64,000 nucleotides of DNA. It comes from a bacterium. Its GTDB lineage: Bacteria > Myxococcota_A > Polyangia > Nannocystales > Nannocystaceae. Below, piece after piece: positions 8,623-16,993 of the stretch. The stretch lies in NCBI GenBank assembly GCA_024742475.1, contig JANSYI010000006.1, forward strand, positions 62,001 through 126,000, given 5' to 3'. A model generated the notes under the pieces. The model had not been told where the DNA came from, searched no databases, and saw only the letters and a list, made by a program, of their open reading frames with translations. A program made the position numbers and the translations under genes. Position 1 is the first letter of the stretch, and each line of letters begins with the position of its first letter.

Positions 8623-10080
8623 TCAGCCTGCGGCAGGTCGCTCGATGCCGTAGGCATCCATCCAGCGATAGACCTGCCGCCGGTCTCGATCGAACTGGCG
8701 CGCCACGGCGCGAACGTTCCACCCGCTCGCTTCGAGGGCGTTGCGAAGCTCTGCGGCGGTCGGCTTGGCTGGGCGCGGGGCGGCCCGCTCGCGCACGACC
8801 GCGGTGCCTCGCGGCGGCGTCAACTCGCCATCGGATGGCACGCCGCCGCCGATGACCTCGAGCACGACGTCGGGCCGCAGCGGCTCCGCGCCGCAGAGCA
8901 CCCCGCAGCGGTGCGCGAGACGGTCGAGCCCCCGCAGGTTCTCGGGCCAGGGCGCGAGCAGCATCATTTCGGCCGCGCGCGGGGTCACCTCGAGCTCGGC
9001 TTCGGGCAAGCCCTGGCGGCTCCTCCAGCGGGCGACGAACATGTGCAGCCACGAGAGGATGTCGGCCCGGCGCTCGCGCAGCGGCGGCACGCGGACCCGC
9101 AGCAGCGAGATGCGTGCGAAGAGGTCTCGGCGGAAACGCCCGGACTCGATGTCGCCTTCGAGGTCGCGGTGCGTGGCCGCGATGACCCGCGTGTCGACGA
9201 CGTGGGACTTGGCCTGTCCGACCGGGACCACCTCTCCGGCTTCGACAGCCCGCAGCAGCTTGGGCTGCACCTCGAGCGGAAGCTCCCCGAACTCGTCGAG
9301 AAACAGCGACCCTCGATGGGCCGCCCGAAAGAACCCCTCCTGCGACGTGACCGCTCCGGTGAACGCACCGCGCTCATGCCCGAAGAGCTGGCTGTCGACC
9401 AGCGACGCGCTCAGGGCGGCACAGTTCGCGACCACGAGCGGACCCGAACGACCGCTGAGCCGATGCAGCTCGGCCGCGACCGACTCCTTGCCCGTGCCGC
9501 TCTCGCCCTGCACCAGCACCGGTGCGGTGTCTGTGGCCGCCCGTCCGAGCGCCTCCCGCAAAATCACCGCCGCGGCGGAGCGACCGTAGACGGCCTGCGG
9601 CCGAACCTCCGGTGTTTCGCGGAGCCCCCGGTCCCCGCACTCGAAGACCGCGACCACGTCCCCGAATCGGATGACGTCGCCATGGCCGAGCACCCGTGGC
9701 AACGACCCGACCGGCTCCCCGTTGTGCCAGGTGCCGTTGCGGCTGCCTGCGTCGGCGAGCGAGTAGACGGCGGCGCCCTCGCGTCGGATGTGCAGGTGAC
9801 GACGCGACACCGTCCTGTGGCTGATTGCGACGCCCTCGCCGCCGGGCTTGCGACCACACATGAGCCCCGCCTTGGGGATTGGCAGCGCCTGGCACAGCGA
9901 CGGCGGCGAGACGACCATCAGTCGCGCCCAAGATTGGCCGTCGGGCTTGCGCGTGACGTGGGGCTCGCTGACGGTCTGCGTCGCGGTCACGCTCTCATCA
10001 CGCACACCCGGCAGATACCACGGCTCCAACGGGCGGGGCTCGAAGGTCGGTCCATCATCCATCGGGGGACGATTGAGCAT
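8623..10080 (-). CDS. FHA-domain sigma-54-dependent transcriptional activator
   Basis: Enhancer-binding protein that would activate sigma-54 promoters, 485 aa from the ATG at 10080; an in-frame ATG at 10062 and a TTG at 10110 are alternatives. An FHA domain lies at ~75-145 (GRKPGG, SHRTVSRRH, SRNGTWHNG), which binds phosphothreonine and so links the protein to Ser/Thr kinase signalling. AAA+ domain ~165-390: Walker A GESGTGKES, intact GAFTGA, Walker B GSLFLDEFGEL. A Fis-like helix-turn-helix is at the C-terminus (ASGWNVRAVARQFDRDRRQVYRWM). This FHA-AAA-HTH type is typical of myxobacteria. Identical palindromes and sigma-54-like promoters on both sides suggest it controls both neighbouring exported proteins. 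Confidence 0.92.
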   Translation of the reverse strand: MLNRPPMDDGPTFEPRPLEPWYLPGVRDESVTATQTVSEPHVTRKPDGQSWARLMVVSPPSLCQALPIPKAGLMCGRKPGGEGVAISHRTVSRRHLHIRREGAAVYSLADAGSRNGTWHNGEPVGSLPRVLGHGDVIRFGDVVAVFECGDRGLRETPEVRPQAVYGRSAAAVILREALGRAATDTAPVLVQGESGTGKESVAAELHRLSGRSGPLVVANCAALSASLVDSQLFGHERGAFTGAVTSQEGFFRAAHRGSLFLDEFGELPLEVQPKLLRAVEAGEVVPVGQAKSHVVDTRVIAATHRDLEGDIESGRFRRDLFARISLLRVRVPPLRERRADILSWLHMFVARWRSRQGLPEAELEVTPRAAEMMLLAPWPENLRGLDRLAHRCGVLCGAEPLRPDVVLEVIGGGVPSDGELTPPRGTAVVRERAAPRPAKPTAAELRNALEASGWNVRAVARQFDRDRRQVYRWMDAYGIERPAAG

Positions 10081-10152
10081 GGCGCGCACCACCGCGCGAG
10101 CGCCCGTCAATTCAACGGGTTACGCGCGCACGCATCGAGCCGCAGACCGACT

Positions 10153-10164
10153 GTCCCATGGGAC
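10153..10164. promoter_or_regulatory. 12-bp perfect palindrome, copy 2 (candidate activator site)
   Basis: Identical to the palindrome at 8590-8601 (GTCCCATGGGAC). It sits in the divergent region between the FHA activator gene and the lipoprotein at 10349, about 160 bases upstream of the sigma-54-like promoter there. It could serve both divergent genes, including autoregulation. Confidence 0.6.
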
Positions 10165-10320
10165 GCGCCCGGTCGTGTGTGACACCGTCGCGGTGTGTAC
10201 GAAGCGGTGGCATCTTCGGCGGTGCCGCAGCGCGCCCGGTGACGATTTGCGGCGGGTCATCGTGCCCCGGCGCGGCCGTGCCGCGCTCACGAACGTCCCG
10301 AAGACAGACGCCTCGGGGTT

Positions 10321-10335
10321 TGGCAGGTATCTTGA
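10321..10335 (+). promoter_or_regulatory. Sigma-54-like -24/-12 promoter of the fibrinogen-like lipoprotein gene
   Basis: TGGCAGG-N4-TTGA with exact sigma-54 spacing. Ungapped against the promoter at 8517-8503, 11 of the first 16 positions are the same, and both end 15 bases before an ATG with no Shine-Dalgarno. The final C of the -12 GC is replaced by A. Confidence 0.55.
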
Positions 10336-10348
10336 ACATCGTTCGAAT

Positions 10349-11830
10349 ATGGACTGGCGAAATGGAATTTGGGTGAGCCCCGCGGTCATCGCGATCGGCA
10401 TGGCGGGGTGTGCGGGCGACTGTGAGGACGATGGTCTCTCACAGGACGCCCCGGAGAGCTGCGCGGTCGCGGTGAGCGACGCCGGTGGAGGCTCGAGCGG
10501 GGGCCCGTCGATTCCGATCGAGACCGAGGGCACCTCTTCGGGGCCGACGGGGGGCACGGAGTCCGACTCGGGCACGGGCACCGACACCGACGCGAGCACC
10601 GACACCGACGCGAGCACCGACACCGACGCGAGCACCGACACCGACGCGACCGACACCGACGCGGACACCGACACCGACTCGGCGGGCACCGACACCGACT
10701 CGGGGACCGACACCGACTCGGCGGGCACCGACACCGCCTCCGCAGGAGACCCCTGCACCAACGGGCGCCTCGACGAGGGCGAGGCGGACATCGACTGCGG
10801 CGGCGTCTGCGACAACCCTTGCGACGACGGCAGCGACTGCGTCGAGCCCACCGACTGCGCCTCGGGCGTCTGCATCGACGAGACCTGCGCATCCGGGAGC
10901 TGCGAAGACGGCGTGCAAAACGGCACCGAGACCGACGTCGACTGCGGCGGGGACGTCTGCATGGGCTGCGACGACGGGGACGATTGCCTCGACGCGTCGG
11001 ACTGTCTGTCGGGGATCTGCGAGAAGGACACCTGCGTCGCGCCGAGCTGCGAGGACGGCGTGCAAAACGGCACCGAGACCGACGTCGACTGCGGGGGCGA
11101 GGACTGTGCACCCTGCGACGACGGACAGACGTGCACCCAAGACGGAGACTGCGTCTCGGACAACTGCGTCGAGCAGGTCTGCGAGCCCATCCCCGCCTCG
11201 TGTCTCGACATCCTGCTCACCGATCCCGCGGCCGAAGACGGCACCTACGAGATCGACCCCGACGGCCCCGGCGGCCTGGTTCCGTTCGACGTCGAGTGCG
11301 ACATGACGACCGACGGCGGCGGATGGACGGGCATCACGCCGTGCCTGGCTCAGCTCCTCGGCGGCACCATGGTCGCGGTCGAGCCCGCCGCCATCGAGGG
11401 CATCGACGCCCTGTGCCGCCCCTTCACCCAAGACGCCGGCAACCAGGCTCACACGTACCACTACACCTTCTCGTTCGCCCCCTCGTTCAGCGAGTTCTAC
11501 CTCGCAGACTACGAGGCGCAGGCGAACGGATCGGGGCCGGGCAACACCGCCGATATCGGCCCGTTCCAGCAGTCCGACTGGGACCTGTGTCATCAGGGGA
11601 CCCACGGAGACATCTCGTTCGGTTCGGCCGACGACGACGGCCCGGTCACCAGCTTCGCGGCGGAGGGCACCGACACCGACACGATCAACGCGATCGTGCC
11701 GTGGCCCGCGGGAGCCACCGCCTACGGGGTGACGCCGGGCACCACCGACTTCCGCATCGGCTGGGGCGAGGAAGGCTCGCAAAGCGAGGGCTGGTTCCCC
11801 TGGGCCTCGGGCTCGATCTTCGTTCGCTGA
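10349..11830 (+). CDS. Cys-rich lipoprotein with Asp/Thr linker and fibrinogen-like C-terminal domain
   Basis: Surface or periplasmic lipoprotein, 493 aa. The ATG at 10349 gives a signal ending at Cys21 (GMAGC). Residues ~75-130 are Asp/Thr/Ser/Ala repeats. Residues ~130-285 hold Cys-rich modules, two of which share CEDGVQNGTETDVDCGG. Residues ~290-493 start like a fibrinogen-related or collagen C-propeptide-like domain (VECDMTTDGGGWTGI). Such modules mediate adhesion or carbohydrate binding in other proteins; the role here is unknown. The start is placed by the signal peptide, since earlier in-frame codons give no export signal. It is probably controlled by the sigma-54-like promoter at 10321. 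Confidence 0.85.
   Translation: MDWRNGIWVSPAVIAIGMAGCAGDCEDDGLSQDAPESCAVAVSDAGGGSSGGPSIPIETEGTSSGPTGGTESDSGTGTDTDASTDTDASTDTDASTDTDATDTDADTDTDSAGTDTDSGTDTDSAGTDTASAGDPCTNGRLDEGEADIDCGGVCDNPCDDGSDCVEPTDCASGVCIDETCASGSCEDGVQNGTETDVDCGGDVCMGCDDGDDCLDASDCLSGICEKDTCVAPSCEDGVQNGTETDVDCGGEDCAPCDDGQTCTQDGDCVSDNCVEQVCEPIPASCLDILLTDPAAEDGTYEIDPDGPGGLVPFDVECDMTTDGGGWTGITPCLAQLLGGTMVAVEPAAIEGIDALCRPFTQDAGNQAHTYHYTFSFAPSFSEFYLADYEAQANGSGPGNTADIGPFQQSDWDLCHQGTHGDISFGSADDDGPVTSFAAEGTDTDTINAIVPWPAGATAYGVTPGTTDFRIGWGEEGSQSEGWFPWASGSIFVR
10571..10737 (+). repeat. 18-bp coding repeats encoding Asp/Thr/Ser linker
   Basis: Imperfect tandem units built on GACACCGACGCGAGCACC and variants with GACTCGGCGGGCACC. They encode DTDAST-type linkers inside the lipoprotein gene at 10349-11830. 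The repeats are coding, not CRISPR. Confidence 0.85.
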
Positions 11831-11834
11831 CGCG

Positions 11835-12773
11835 TCACTCCTCGCGAGCCGGGCGGCGCATGAGCGCGGCCGCGGCTTCGCGCTGGCTCAGGCGCCCGGC
11901 GACCACCGCAGCCATGGCGGCCGCCAGCGGCGTCTCCACCTGGTGGCGCGCCCCGAAGTTTTGAATCTGCTCGGCGATGCGTACGCCCTCGACGTATGCC
12001 CCCAGCCGCTGCGCCGCGTCATCGAGAGGCTCGCCCTCCCACAGCGCGCGACCCAGCGCGAGCTCGGGTCGGCCGTCCTCGGCCATTGCGGCGAGCAGGT
12101 CGCCAAACCCCGCCAGCCCCGCCGTGGTGCGCTCGGAGCCCCCACGCGCCGCGACCACCCGCGTGGCCTCGGCCATGCCGCGGGTCGCCAGCACCGAGAG
12201 GGTGCCCGGTCCAAACCCGCCGGCCTTGGCGTAGCCCATCGCCAGGGTCACCAAGCTGACGAACGCCGAGGCAAGCTCGACGCCCAACACGTCGTCGGTG
12301 TCGTAGATGCGTAGCGTCGGCCCACCGAGTGCGCCTCGCACAGCGTCGGCGACCTCGGGAAACAGCGTGCCCACGATGCCGCCGCCGGGTTGCCCCTCGG
12401 CCAGACCGTGCGCCACGAGGGGTCCGGCCAGGGCCCCCACCCGCCGCACCGGCGTCGTCTCGCGGACGACCTCGGTGAGCGTCTCGAGGTCGTCCCCGAC
12501 CACGCCGCGGCTGACGTGCACGACGAGGTGAGCGCCGTCGAGGTGCTTGCCGAGCTCGCCACACAGGCTGCGCACGTGGGGCGAGGGCACGGCCAGAAAG
12601 ACCAGCTCGGCCGCTCGCAACGCCGCGAAGTCCGACGTGGAGGTGATGCGTTCGTGGTCGAACGCCCGCGCGGTGCGGCTCCAGTTGATCACCGAACGCT
12701 CAACGCGTGCGGCCGCCAGCGCCAGCGCCCGGCCAAACGTGCCACCGCCGACGATCGCCACCGGCGCGCTCAT
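11835..12773 (-). CDS. Glycerol-3-phosphate dehydrogenase-like protein (GpsA family, catalytic residues lost)
   Basis: NAD(P)-binding 6-phosphogluconate-dehydrogenase-fold protein of the GpsA family, 312 aa. The Rossmann motif AIVGGGTFGRALA and the family segments LAGPLVAHGLA, ELASAFVSLVTLAMGYAKAG and TRGMAEATR align well. However, the catalytic lysine-asparagine (normally in GALKNV) is replaced by Phe-Val-Ser. The SKG motif reads SRG, and the substrate-binding SRNRR segment is absent (EDGRPELALG). It may therefore be a non-catalytic or altered-specificity paralogue. Its ATG overlaps the stop of the PlsB-like acyltransferase by four bases; that enzyme uses glycerol-3-phosphate, the product of true GpsA. 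Confidence 0.85.
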   Translation of the reverse strand: MSAPVAIVGGGTFGRALALAAARVERSVINWSRTARAFDHERITSTSDFAALRAAELVFLAVPSPHVRSLCGELGKHLDGAHLVVHVSRGVVGDDLETLTEVVRETTPVRRVGALAGPLVAHGLAEGQPGGGIVGTLFPEVADAVRGALGGPTLRIYDTDDVLGVELASAFVSLVTLAMGYAKAGGFGPGTLSVLATRGMAEATRVVAARGGSERTTAGLAGFGDLLAAMAEDGRPELALGRALWEGEPLDDAAQRLGAYVEGVRIAEQIQNFGARHQVETPLAAAMAAVVAGRLSQREAAAALMRRPAREE

Positions 12774-14470
12774 CGTCCCCCCTCCATCGCGGCGATCTCG
12801 ATCGCAGCCTGCTGGTCACCGGGGTTGTCCCCCGCGATGTCCGGCGCGAAGAGCCTCAGTCGATTCTGATAGAAGAGCAGCAAGTTCGGATCCTCGGCGA
12901 TGATCGACCCCCCGAGCACGCGGGCGATGGGCTTTTGGTGGTACCCCGACCAGGCGTCGAGCGCTCGGGTGATGATCTGATCTGGCTCGGTGCGGCGGAT
13001 GGCCGAGTTGAGGTGCACCCGCCCCTCGCGCTCGAGCTTGCGCAGGCGGTCCCGAGTCTGCGCGACGTCTTGCACGAGCTCGTCCATCGGCACCGCGATG
13101 TCCCCCCGGTGGCGCAGCCGCGCGAAGAGGTCCAGGCCCGGCGTCGCTCGGCAAAGCCGCCGGAAGAGGACGTGAGCGACGAGCTGCGTCGCCATCACCA
13201 CGGTCTCCTTCACGTACGCCTTGGCGATCGCGCGGCCAAGGTCGCGGGTGTAGGCCGAATCGCGCGCGCTGTCGACCGTCGCCGTGCCGCGGCGCGAGAC
13301 GTAGGATCCGGGGTCGAGCACCCGGCCGTCGGGCGCAAGCGAGCGGCCCTCTTCGTCGACCGCGTTGCAGAAGGGATCGAGCGGCTCGCCGAAGCGAATG
13401 ACGCAGGCAGACTCGGCGTTTTGAAACCGCTTGAAGAAGGCGATCCATCGCTCCACCCGAGAAAATTCGTCGTCCTCGATGATGTAGCGAGCGCGCCCGG
13501 CCTCCTTGAGGTGGTCTTCGATCAGCGTCTCCGCCTCGAGCACGAGGGCGTAGTTGATCGTGGCCGGAACGAAGAACACGGGGCGGTTGACGCCCCGCGC
13601 ACGGTTGCGCGCGAACGCTTCGACGCCCGTGCCCGCAAGGCCGAGCTTGAGCCGCTGCTCGATGGCCCCCGACCGACTGCGGGTGCCGCCAGGGAAGAAC
13701 AACGAGTGAAACCCGCGCTCGACCATGATGCTCGAGTACGCCTTGAGCACGTCCTTGTAGAGCCGCGCGCGCACGCGCCGGTCCACCCGGTACGCGCCGA
13801 GGTTGTGCATGAAGAACGAGATGATGGGGTTGGTGAACAGGTTCTTGCCCGCCCCGTAGACCACCGGCGCGAGCGCCTCGCGGAAGAGCACCCAGGCGAT
13901 TGCGAGCGAGTCGAGGTTCGAGCTGTGCGTGGGCAGCAGCAGCATCGTGCCCTTGCGCTGCAGCGCCCGCAGCTTCTCCATTGGGCCTTCGACCGAGACG
14001 AGCTCGTCGAGGCGGGTGCCCGAGTCGAGCATGTTCCGCATCAGGTTCGAGGGGTTCATCACCCCCGTGAGCAGGCCCGGCACGGCCCTCGCGGCGAACT
14101 TGTAGACCCGGGGGTCGAAGTTGCCCGCGACGTCCTTGGCCATGCGCATCGCGATCTCCCGGAGCGTCTCGTGTTTGCCTTCGGACGACATGCGCCCCAC
14201 CCGGCGAATGACGCCCCGCCAGTACTCGAGCCCCTTGCGCCCGGCCTCGTCCGTACGGTTCTCCAGCCGCCGGATCTCGTGGAACGCGGCGTCCCCGATC
14301 ACCAGCTCGACGGCGTCGTCCGCCTCGTACCGCTCCATGATGCGGCGCACGACATCTTGCAAGATGTCCGCGCGCTCGCTGTTGAACCAGAAGATCTTCG
14401 GGTCCGAAGGTTCGGGCACGTACGTGCGCAGTCGCGGGAGGTGGAGCGGGCGCTTGGGGAGGAGACTCAT
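12770..14470 (-). CDS. plsB: Glycerol-3-phosphate acyltransferase (PlsB-like)
   Basis: Membrane-associated acyltransferase for the first step of phospholipid synthesis, 566 aa from ATG 14470 (ATG 14488 is a possible alternative). Acyltransferase block I is seen as PTHSSNLDSLAIAW (HX4D). Block II-like GKNLFTNPIISFF, block III FFPGGTRSRSG and block IV VFFVPATINY follow. It is shorter than E. coli PlsB (about 800 aa) but has the extra C-terminal helical domain of that family. It is divergent from D-amino-acid oxidase across 62 bases. Translational coupling to the gpsA-like gene suggests a shared role in glycerolipid synthesis. Confidence 0.85.
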   Translation of the reverse strand: MSLLPKRPLHLPRLRTYVPEPSDPKIFWFNSERADILQDVVRRIMERYEADDAVELVIGDAAFHEIRRLENRTDEAGRKGLEYWRGVIRRVGRMSSEGKHETLREIAMRMAKDVAGNFDPRVYKFAARAVPGLLTGVMNPSNLMRNMLDSGTRLDELVSVEGPMEKLRALQRKGTMLLLPTHSSNLDSLAIAWVLFREALAPVVYGAGKNLFTNPIISFFMHNLGAYRVDRRVRARLYKDVLKAYSSIMVERGFHSLFFPGGTRSRSGAIEQRLKLGLAGTGVEAFARNRARGVNRPVFFVPATINYALVLEAETLIEDHLKEAGRARYIIEDDEFSRVERWIAFFKRFQNAESACVIRFGEPLDPFCNAVDEEGRSLAPDGRVLDPGSYVSRRGTATVDSARDSAYTRDLGRAIAKAYVKETVVMATQLVAHVLFRRLCRATPGLDLFARLRHRGDIAVPMDELVQDVAQTRDRLRKLEREGRVHLNSAIRRTEPDQIITRALDAWSGYHQKPIARVLGGSIIAEDPNLLLFYQNRLRLFAPDIAGDNPGDQQAAIEIAAMEGGR

Positions 14471-14532
14471 CGCGAGCGGCGCCAGCATACCGCAGCCAGC
14501 GCGAGCGACAGAGACGGTGTAGGCTCCGCGCG

Positions 14533-15465
14533 GTGATCGTGCTGGGCGCAGGAGTCTCTGGACTCACCACGGCCGTCACGCTGGCCGAGACCGGCCACGC
14601 GGTGCAGGTGCTCGCGGCGTCGCTGCCCCCGGACACGACGTCCAACGTTGCGGCCGCCTTTTGGTACCCGTACCGCACCCGCCCCTCCGATCGCTCGACC
14701 CGGTGGGCCGTGCGCTCCTACGCCGCCTTCGCCGAGTTGTGCGACGAACCGGCGGCCGGAGTCTCGATGCGGCGCGCCTTCGACTGTGCCCGCACCCCGC
14801 TGGGGCGACCGTGGTGGGCGGACGCCGTGCAAGGCCTAGAGCGGATCCGCGGCACGCAGGGACCCGACGGCTTCGGCCACGGCTGGCGATTCGATGCGCC
14901 CGTCATCGACACCCGGACCTACCTCCCGTACCTGCTCGACCGGCTGAGCGCCGCCGGCGGCCGCGTGGAGCTCGCGACGATCGAAGACTTCACCGTGCTT
15001 CCCACGCGCGAGACGATCATCAACTGCTGCGGCCTCGGGGCGCGCCTCCTGTGCGACGATAGGGCCCTGCACCCGATCCGCGGCCAGCTGCTGCACGTCG
15101 AGAACCCAGGGCTCGAGCACGTCCTTCTCGATGAGCACGACGGCGGAGGCATCGCGTATGCGGTCCCCCGAGGCGACCACGTGGTGCTCGGAGGGACCGC
15201 GACCGAACACGACGACGACCTCGAGCCCCGCCCCGACGACGCCGACACCATCGCCGCGCGATGCGGCGCGCTGGACCCGAGGCTCGCCCGTGCGCCTCGG
15301 ATCCGAGACGTGGTCGGGCTGAGACCGGGTCGTCACGACGTCCGGCTGCAGCGAGAGCAGGTCGGCGAGCACACCGTGATTCACAACTATGGGCACGGCG
15401 GCGCGGGAGTCACCCTCTCGTGGGGCTGTGCGCGCGACGTACTCGCGCTGCTGGACGCCCCATGA
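14533..15465 (+). CDS. D-amino-acid oxidase family FAD protein
   Basis: FAD-dependent oxidase that would convert D-amino acids to 2-oxo acids, ammonia and H2O2; 310 aa, GTG start. The dinucleotide-binding motif GAGVSGLTTAVTLAE is at the extreme N-terminus. The DAAO segment NVAAAFWYPYR lies near residue 37, and the family signature HNYGHGGAGVTLSWGCA near the C-terminus. No signal peptide, so cytosolic. The start is constrained: no earlier in-frame codon gives a longer FAD motif. The next gene starts inside its stop codon (ATGA). Glycine oxidase ThiO is related, but the signature and absence of thiamine genes favour D-amino-acid oxidase. Confidence 0.9.
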   Translation: MIVLGAGVSGLTTAVTLAETGHAVQVLAASLPPDTTSNVAAAFWYPYRTRPSDRSTRWAVRSYAAFAELCDEPAAGVSMRRAFDCARTPLGRPWWADAVQGLERIRGTQGPDGFGHGWRFDAPVIDTRTYLPYLLDRLSAAGGRVELATIEDFTVLPTRETIINCCGLGARLLCDDRALHPIRGQLLHVENPGLEHVLLDEHDGGGIAYAVPRGDHVVLGGTATEHDDDLEPRPDDADTIAARCGALDPRLARAPRIRDVVGLRPGRHDVRLQREQVGEHTVIHNYGHGGAGVTLSWGCARDVLALLDAP

Positions 15466-16982
15466 AGGTCCTCGTCGCCGGTGCCAGCGGCTTCATCGGG
15501 GGCGCGGTCGTCCGCGCGCTGCTGGTCGCGGGCCATCAGGTCGTCGCCATGGCGCGAAGCCGCGGTCACGTCCCCGACGGGGTGGAGTTCGTCGCGGCCG
15601 ACGTCGCTGCCGGCACGCTCGAGCCCTCGGTCGCCGACGGTGTCGAGGCCATCGTCAACCTGGTGGGCATCGCAGTCGAGCGGGGCGCAAACACCTTCGA
15701 GGCCGCCCACGTGCGGGCGGTCGAGTACCTACTCACGCTCGCCGAGCAGGCCGACATCGAGAGGTTCGTGCACATCTCGGTCGTCCGCCCCGAGGGCAGC
15801 GATGGTGGGTATCACCGGACCAAGCGCGAGGGTGAAGCGCGGGTCCGCAGCAGCGGACTCGGCTGGACCATCGTCAGGCCCGGGCTCGTGTACGGCCCGG
15901 GCGACGCGATGCTCTCGAACCTGGTCCGCTTCGTCACGCTGGCGCCCGCCTTCGTCGCGCCCGGCGGCGAATGCGGAGCGCTGCAGACCGTCGACGTGCG
16001 CGACGTCGCGGGCTCGGTCGTACGTGCGCTGGGCAGCGCACAGACGCTCGGCGCGACCCTCGACGTCGTCGGACCCGATCGGTACACGCTCGTCGAGCTG
16101 GTGCGTGCGGTCGCCGATGCGCTCGAGCTCCCCACGCTGGTCGTGCGCATGCCCCAGCCGCTCATGCGGGTCGCCGCCCGTGGCATGGCGGTCCTCCCCC
16201 AAGCTCCGATCACCCCGACACAGCTGGGCATGCTCATCGACGGGCTCTACGGTGACGTCGAACAGACGCGGGGGCTGCTGCAGGTCGAGCCGCGGTCGCT
16301 GACGGCCGAGCGCATCCGCGAGGTCGCAGCCGACATCGAGGCGCCGAGCCTGCGGCTGCTGCCCGACGCCGGGGCGCGCGAGGAGGCGTCGCGATGGGAC
16401 GTCCCCCTGTGGTTTCCCGTCGCGGCGGTGCTCGCCCTCGCGGCGGGGCCCTGGCTCATCGAAGACCTCTGGCTGCGCATGCTCGCGCTGGAGACGGCGC
16501 TTGCCTGTGGGCTGTTGAGCCTCGGTGCACCCTGGCGAGCATGGCTTCGGCCTCGGCGAGCGCTGTGGGGCGTGGGCGCGGCCGCGCTGATGCTCGGCGC
16601 GGCGCTGGGTGTGACGACGGCGCTACATGCCGCCGCGCCGTCACTGATGGCCTCGGCCGGCGAGGTCTACGGGTGGGCTTCGAGCTGGCCCCTGCCAGCC
16701 TCCTTGGCCATGCTGGTGCTCGTCGCGTCCGCGGAGGACTTCGTGTGGCGATTCGGCATCACGCTCGGCCTCGTCCGCCGCGTCGGGCCGGGCGCCGCCG
16801 TGGCGATCGGTGCCGTGGCGTTCGCGTTGGCGCACGTGACCACGGGCCCGCCGATCCTCTGGCTCGCCGCCCTCTTGGCCGGTGCGGCATGGAGCGCCCT
16901 CGCGGTTCGCACGCGGGCGCTGCTTCCCGTGGTCCTGTGCCATGTTCTGTGGGACGCGAGCATCGTACTGCTCGCCCCTTGA
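15462..16982 (+). CDS. NAD(P)-binding epimerase domain fused to CPBP-type membrane protease domain
   Basis: Two-domain protein, 506 aa. Residues 1-300 are an NmrA/complex-I-NDUFA9-like atypical short-chain dehydrogenase (VAGASGFIGGAVVRALL, then RPGLVYGPGD). Residues ~305-506 contain about six hydrophobic segments with the CPBP (CAAX protease/Rce1-like) pattern: the acidic-Arg motif AEDFVWRFGI, FALAHVTTG and VVLCHVLWDAS. The first motif is E-D rather than the usual E-E. I know no standard family with this pairing, so it may be a lineage-specific fusion. It is translationally coupled to D-amino-acid oxidase; no biochemical link is obvious. Confidence 0.8.
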   Translation: MKVLVAGASGFIGGAVVRALLVAGHQVVAMARSRGHVPDGVEFVAADVAAGTLEPSVADGVEAIVNLVGIAVERGANTFEAAHVRAVEYLLTLAEQADIERFVHISVVRPEGSDGGYHRTKREGEARVRSSGLGWTIVRPGLVYGPGDAMLSNLVRFVTLAPAFVAPGGECGALQTVDVRDVAGSVVRALGSAQTLGATLDVVGPDRYTLVELVRAVADALELPTLVVRMPQPLMRVAARGMAVLPQAPITPTQLGMLIDGLYGDVEQTRGLLQVEPRSLTAERIREVAADIEAPSLRLLPDAGAREEASRWDVPLWFPVAAVLALAAGPWLIEDLWLRMLALETALACGLLSLGAPWRAWLRPRRALWGVGAAALMLGAALGVTTALHAAAPSLMASAGEVYGWASSWPLPASLAMLVLVASAEDFVWRFGITLGLVRRVGPGAAVAIGAVAFALAHVTTGPPILWLAALLAGAAWSALAVRTRALLPVVLCHVLWDASIVLLAP

Positions 16983-16993
16983 TCTACTGCTGC

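Noticed and set aside
10571..10737. CRISPR-like direct repeats
   Set aside because: The 18-bp units are coding, contiguous without spacers, and encode a linker. The same holds for 20229-20731 and 56261-56430.
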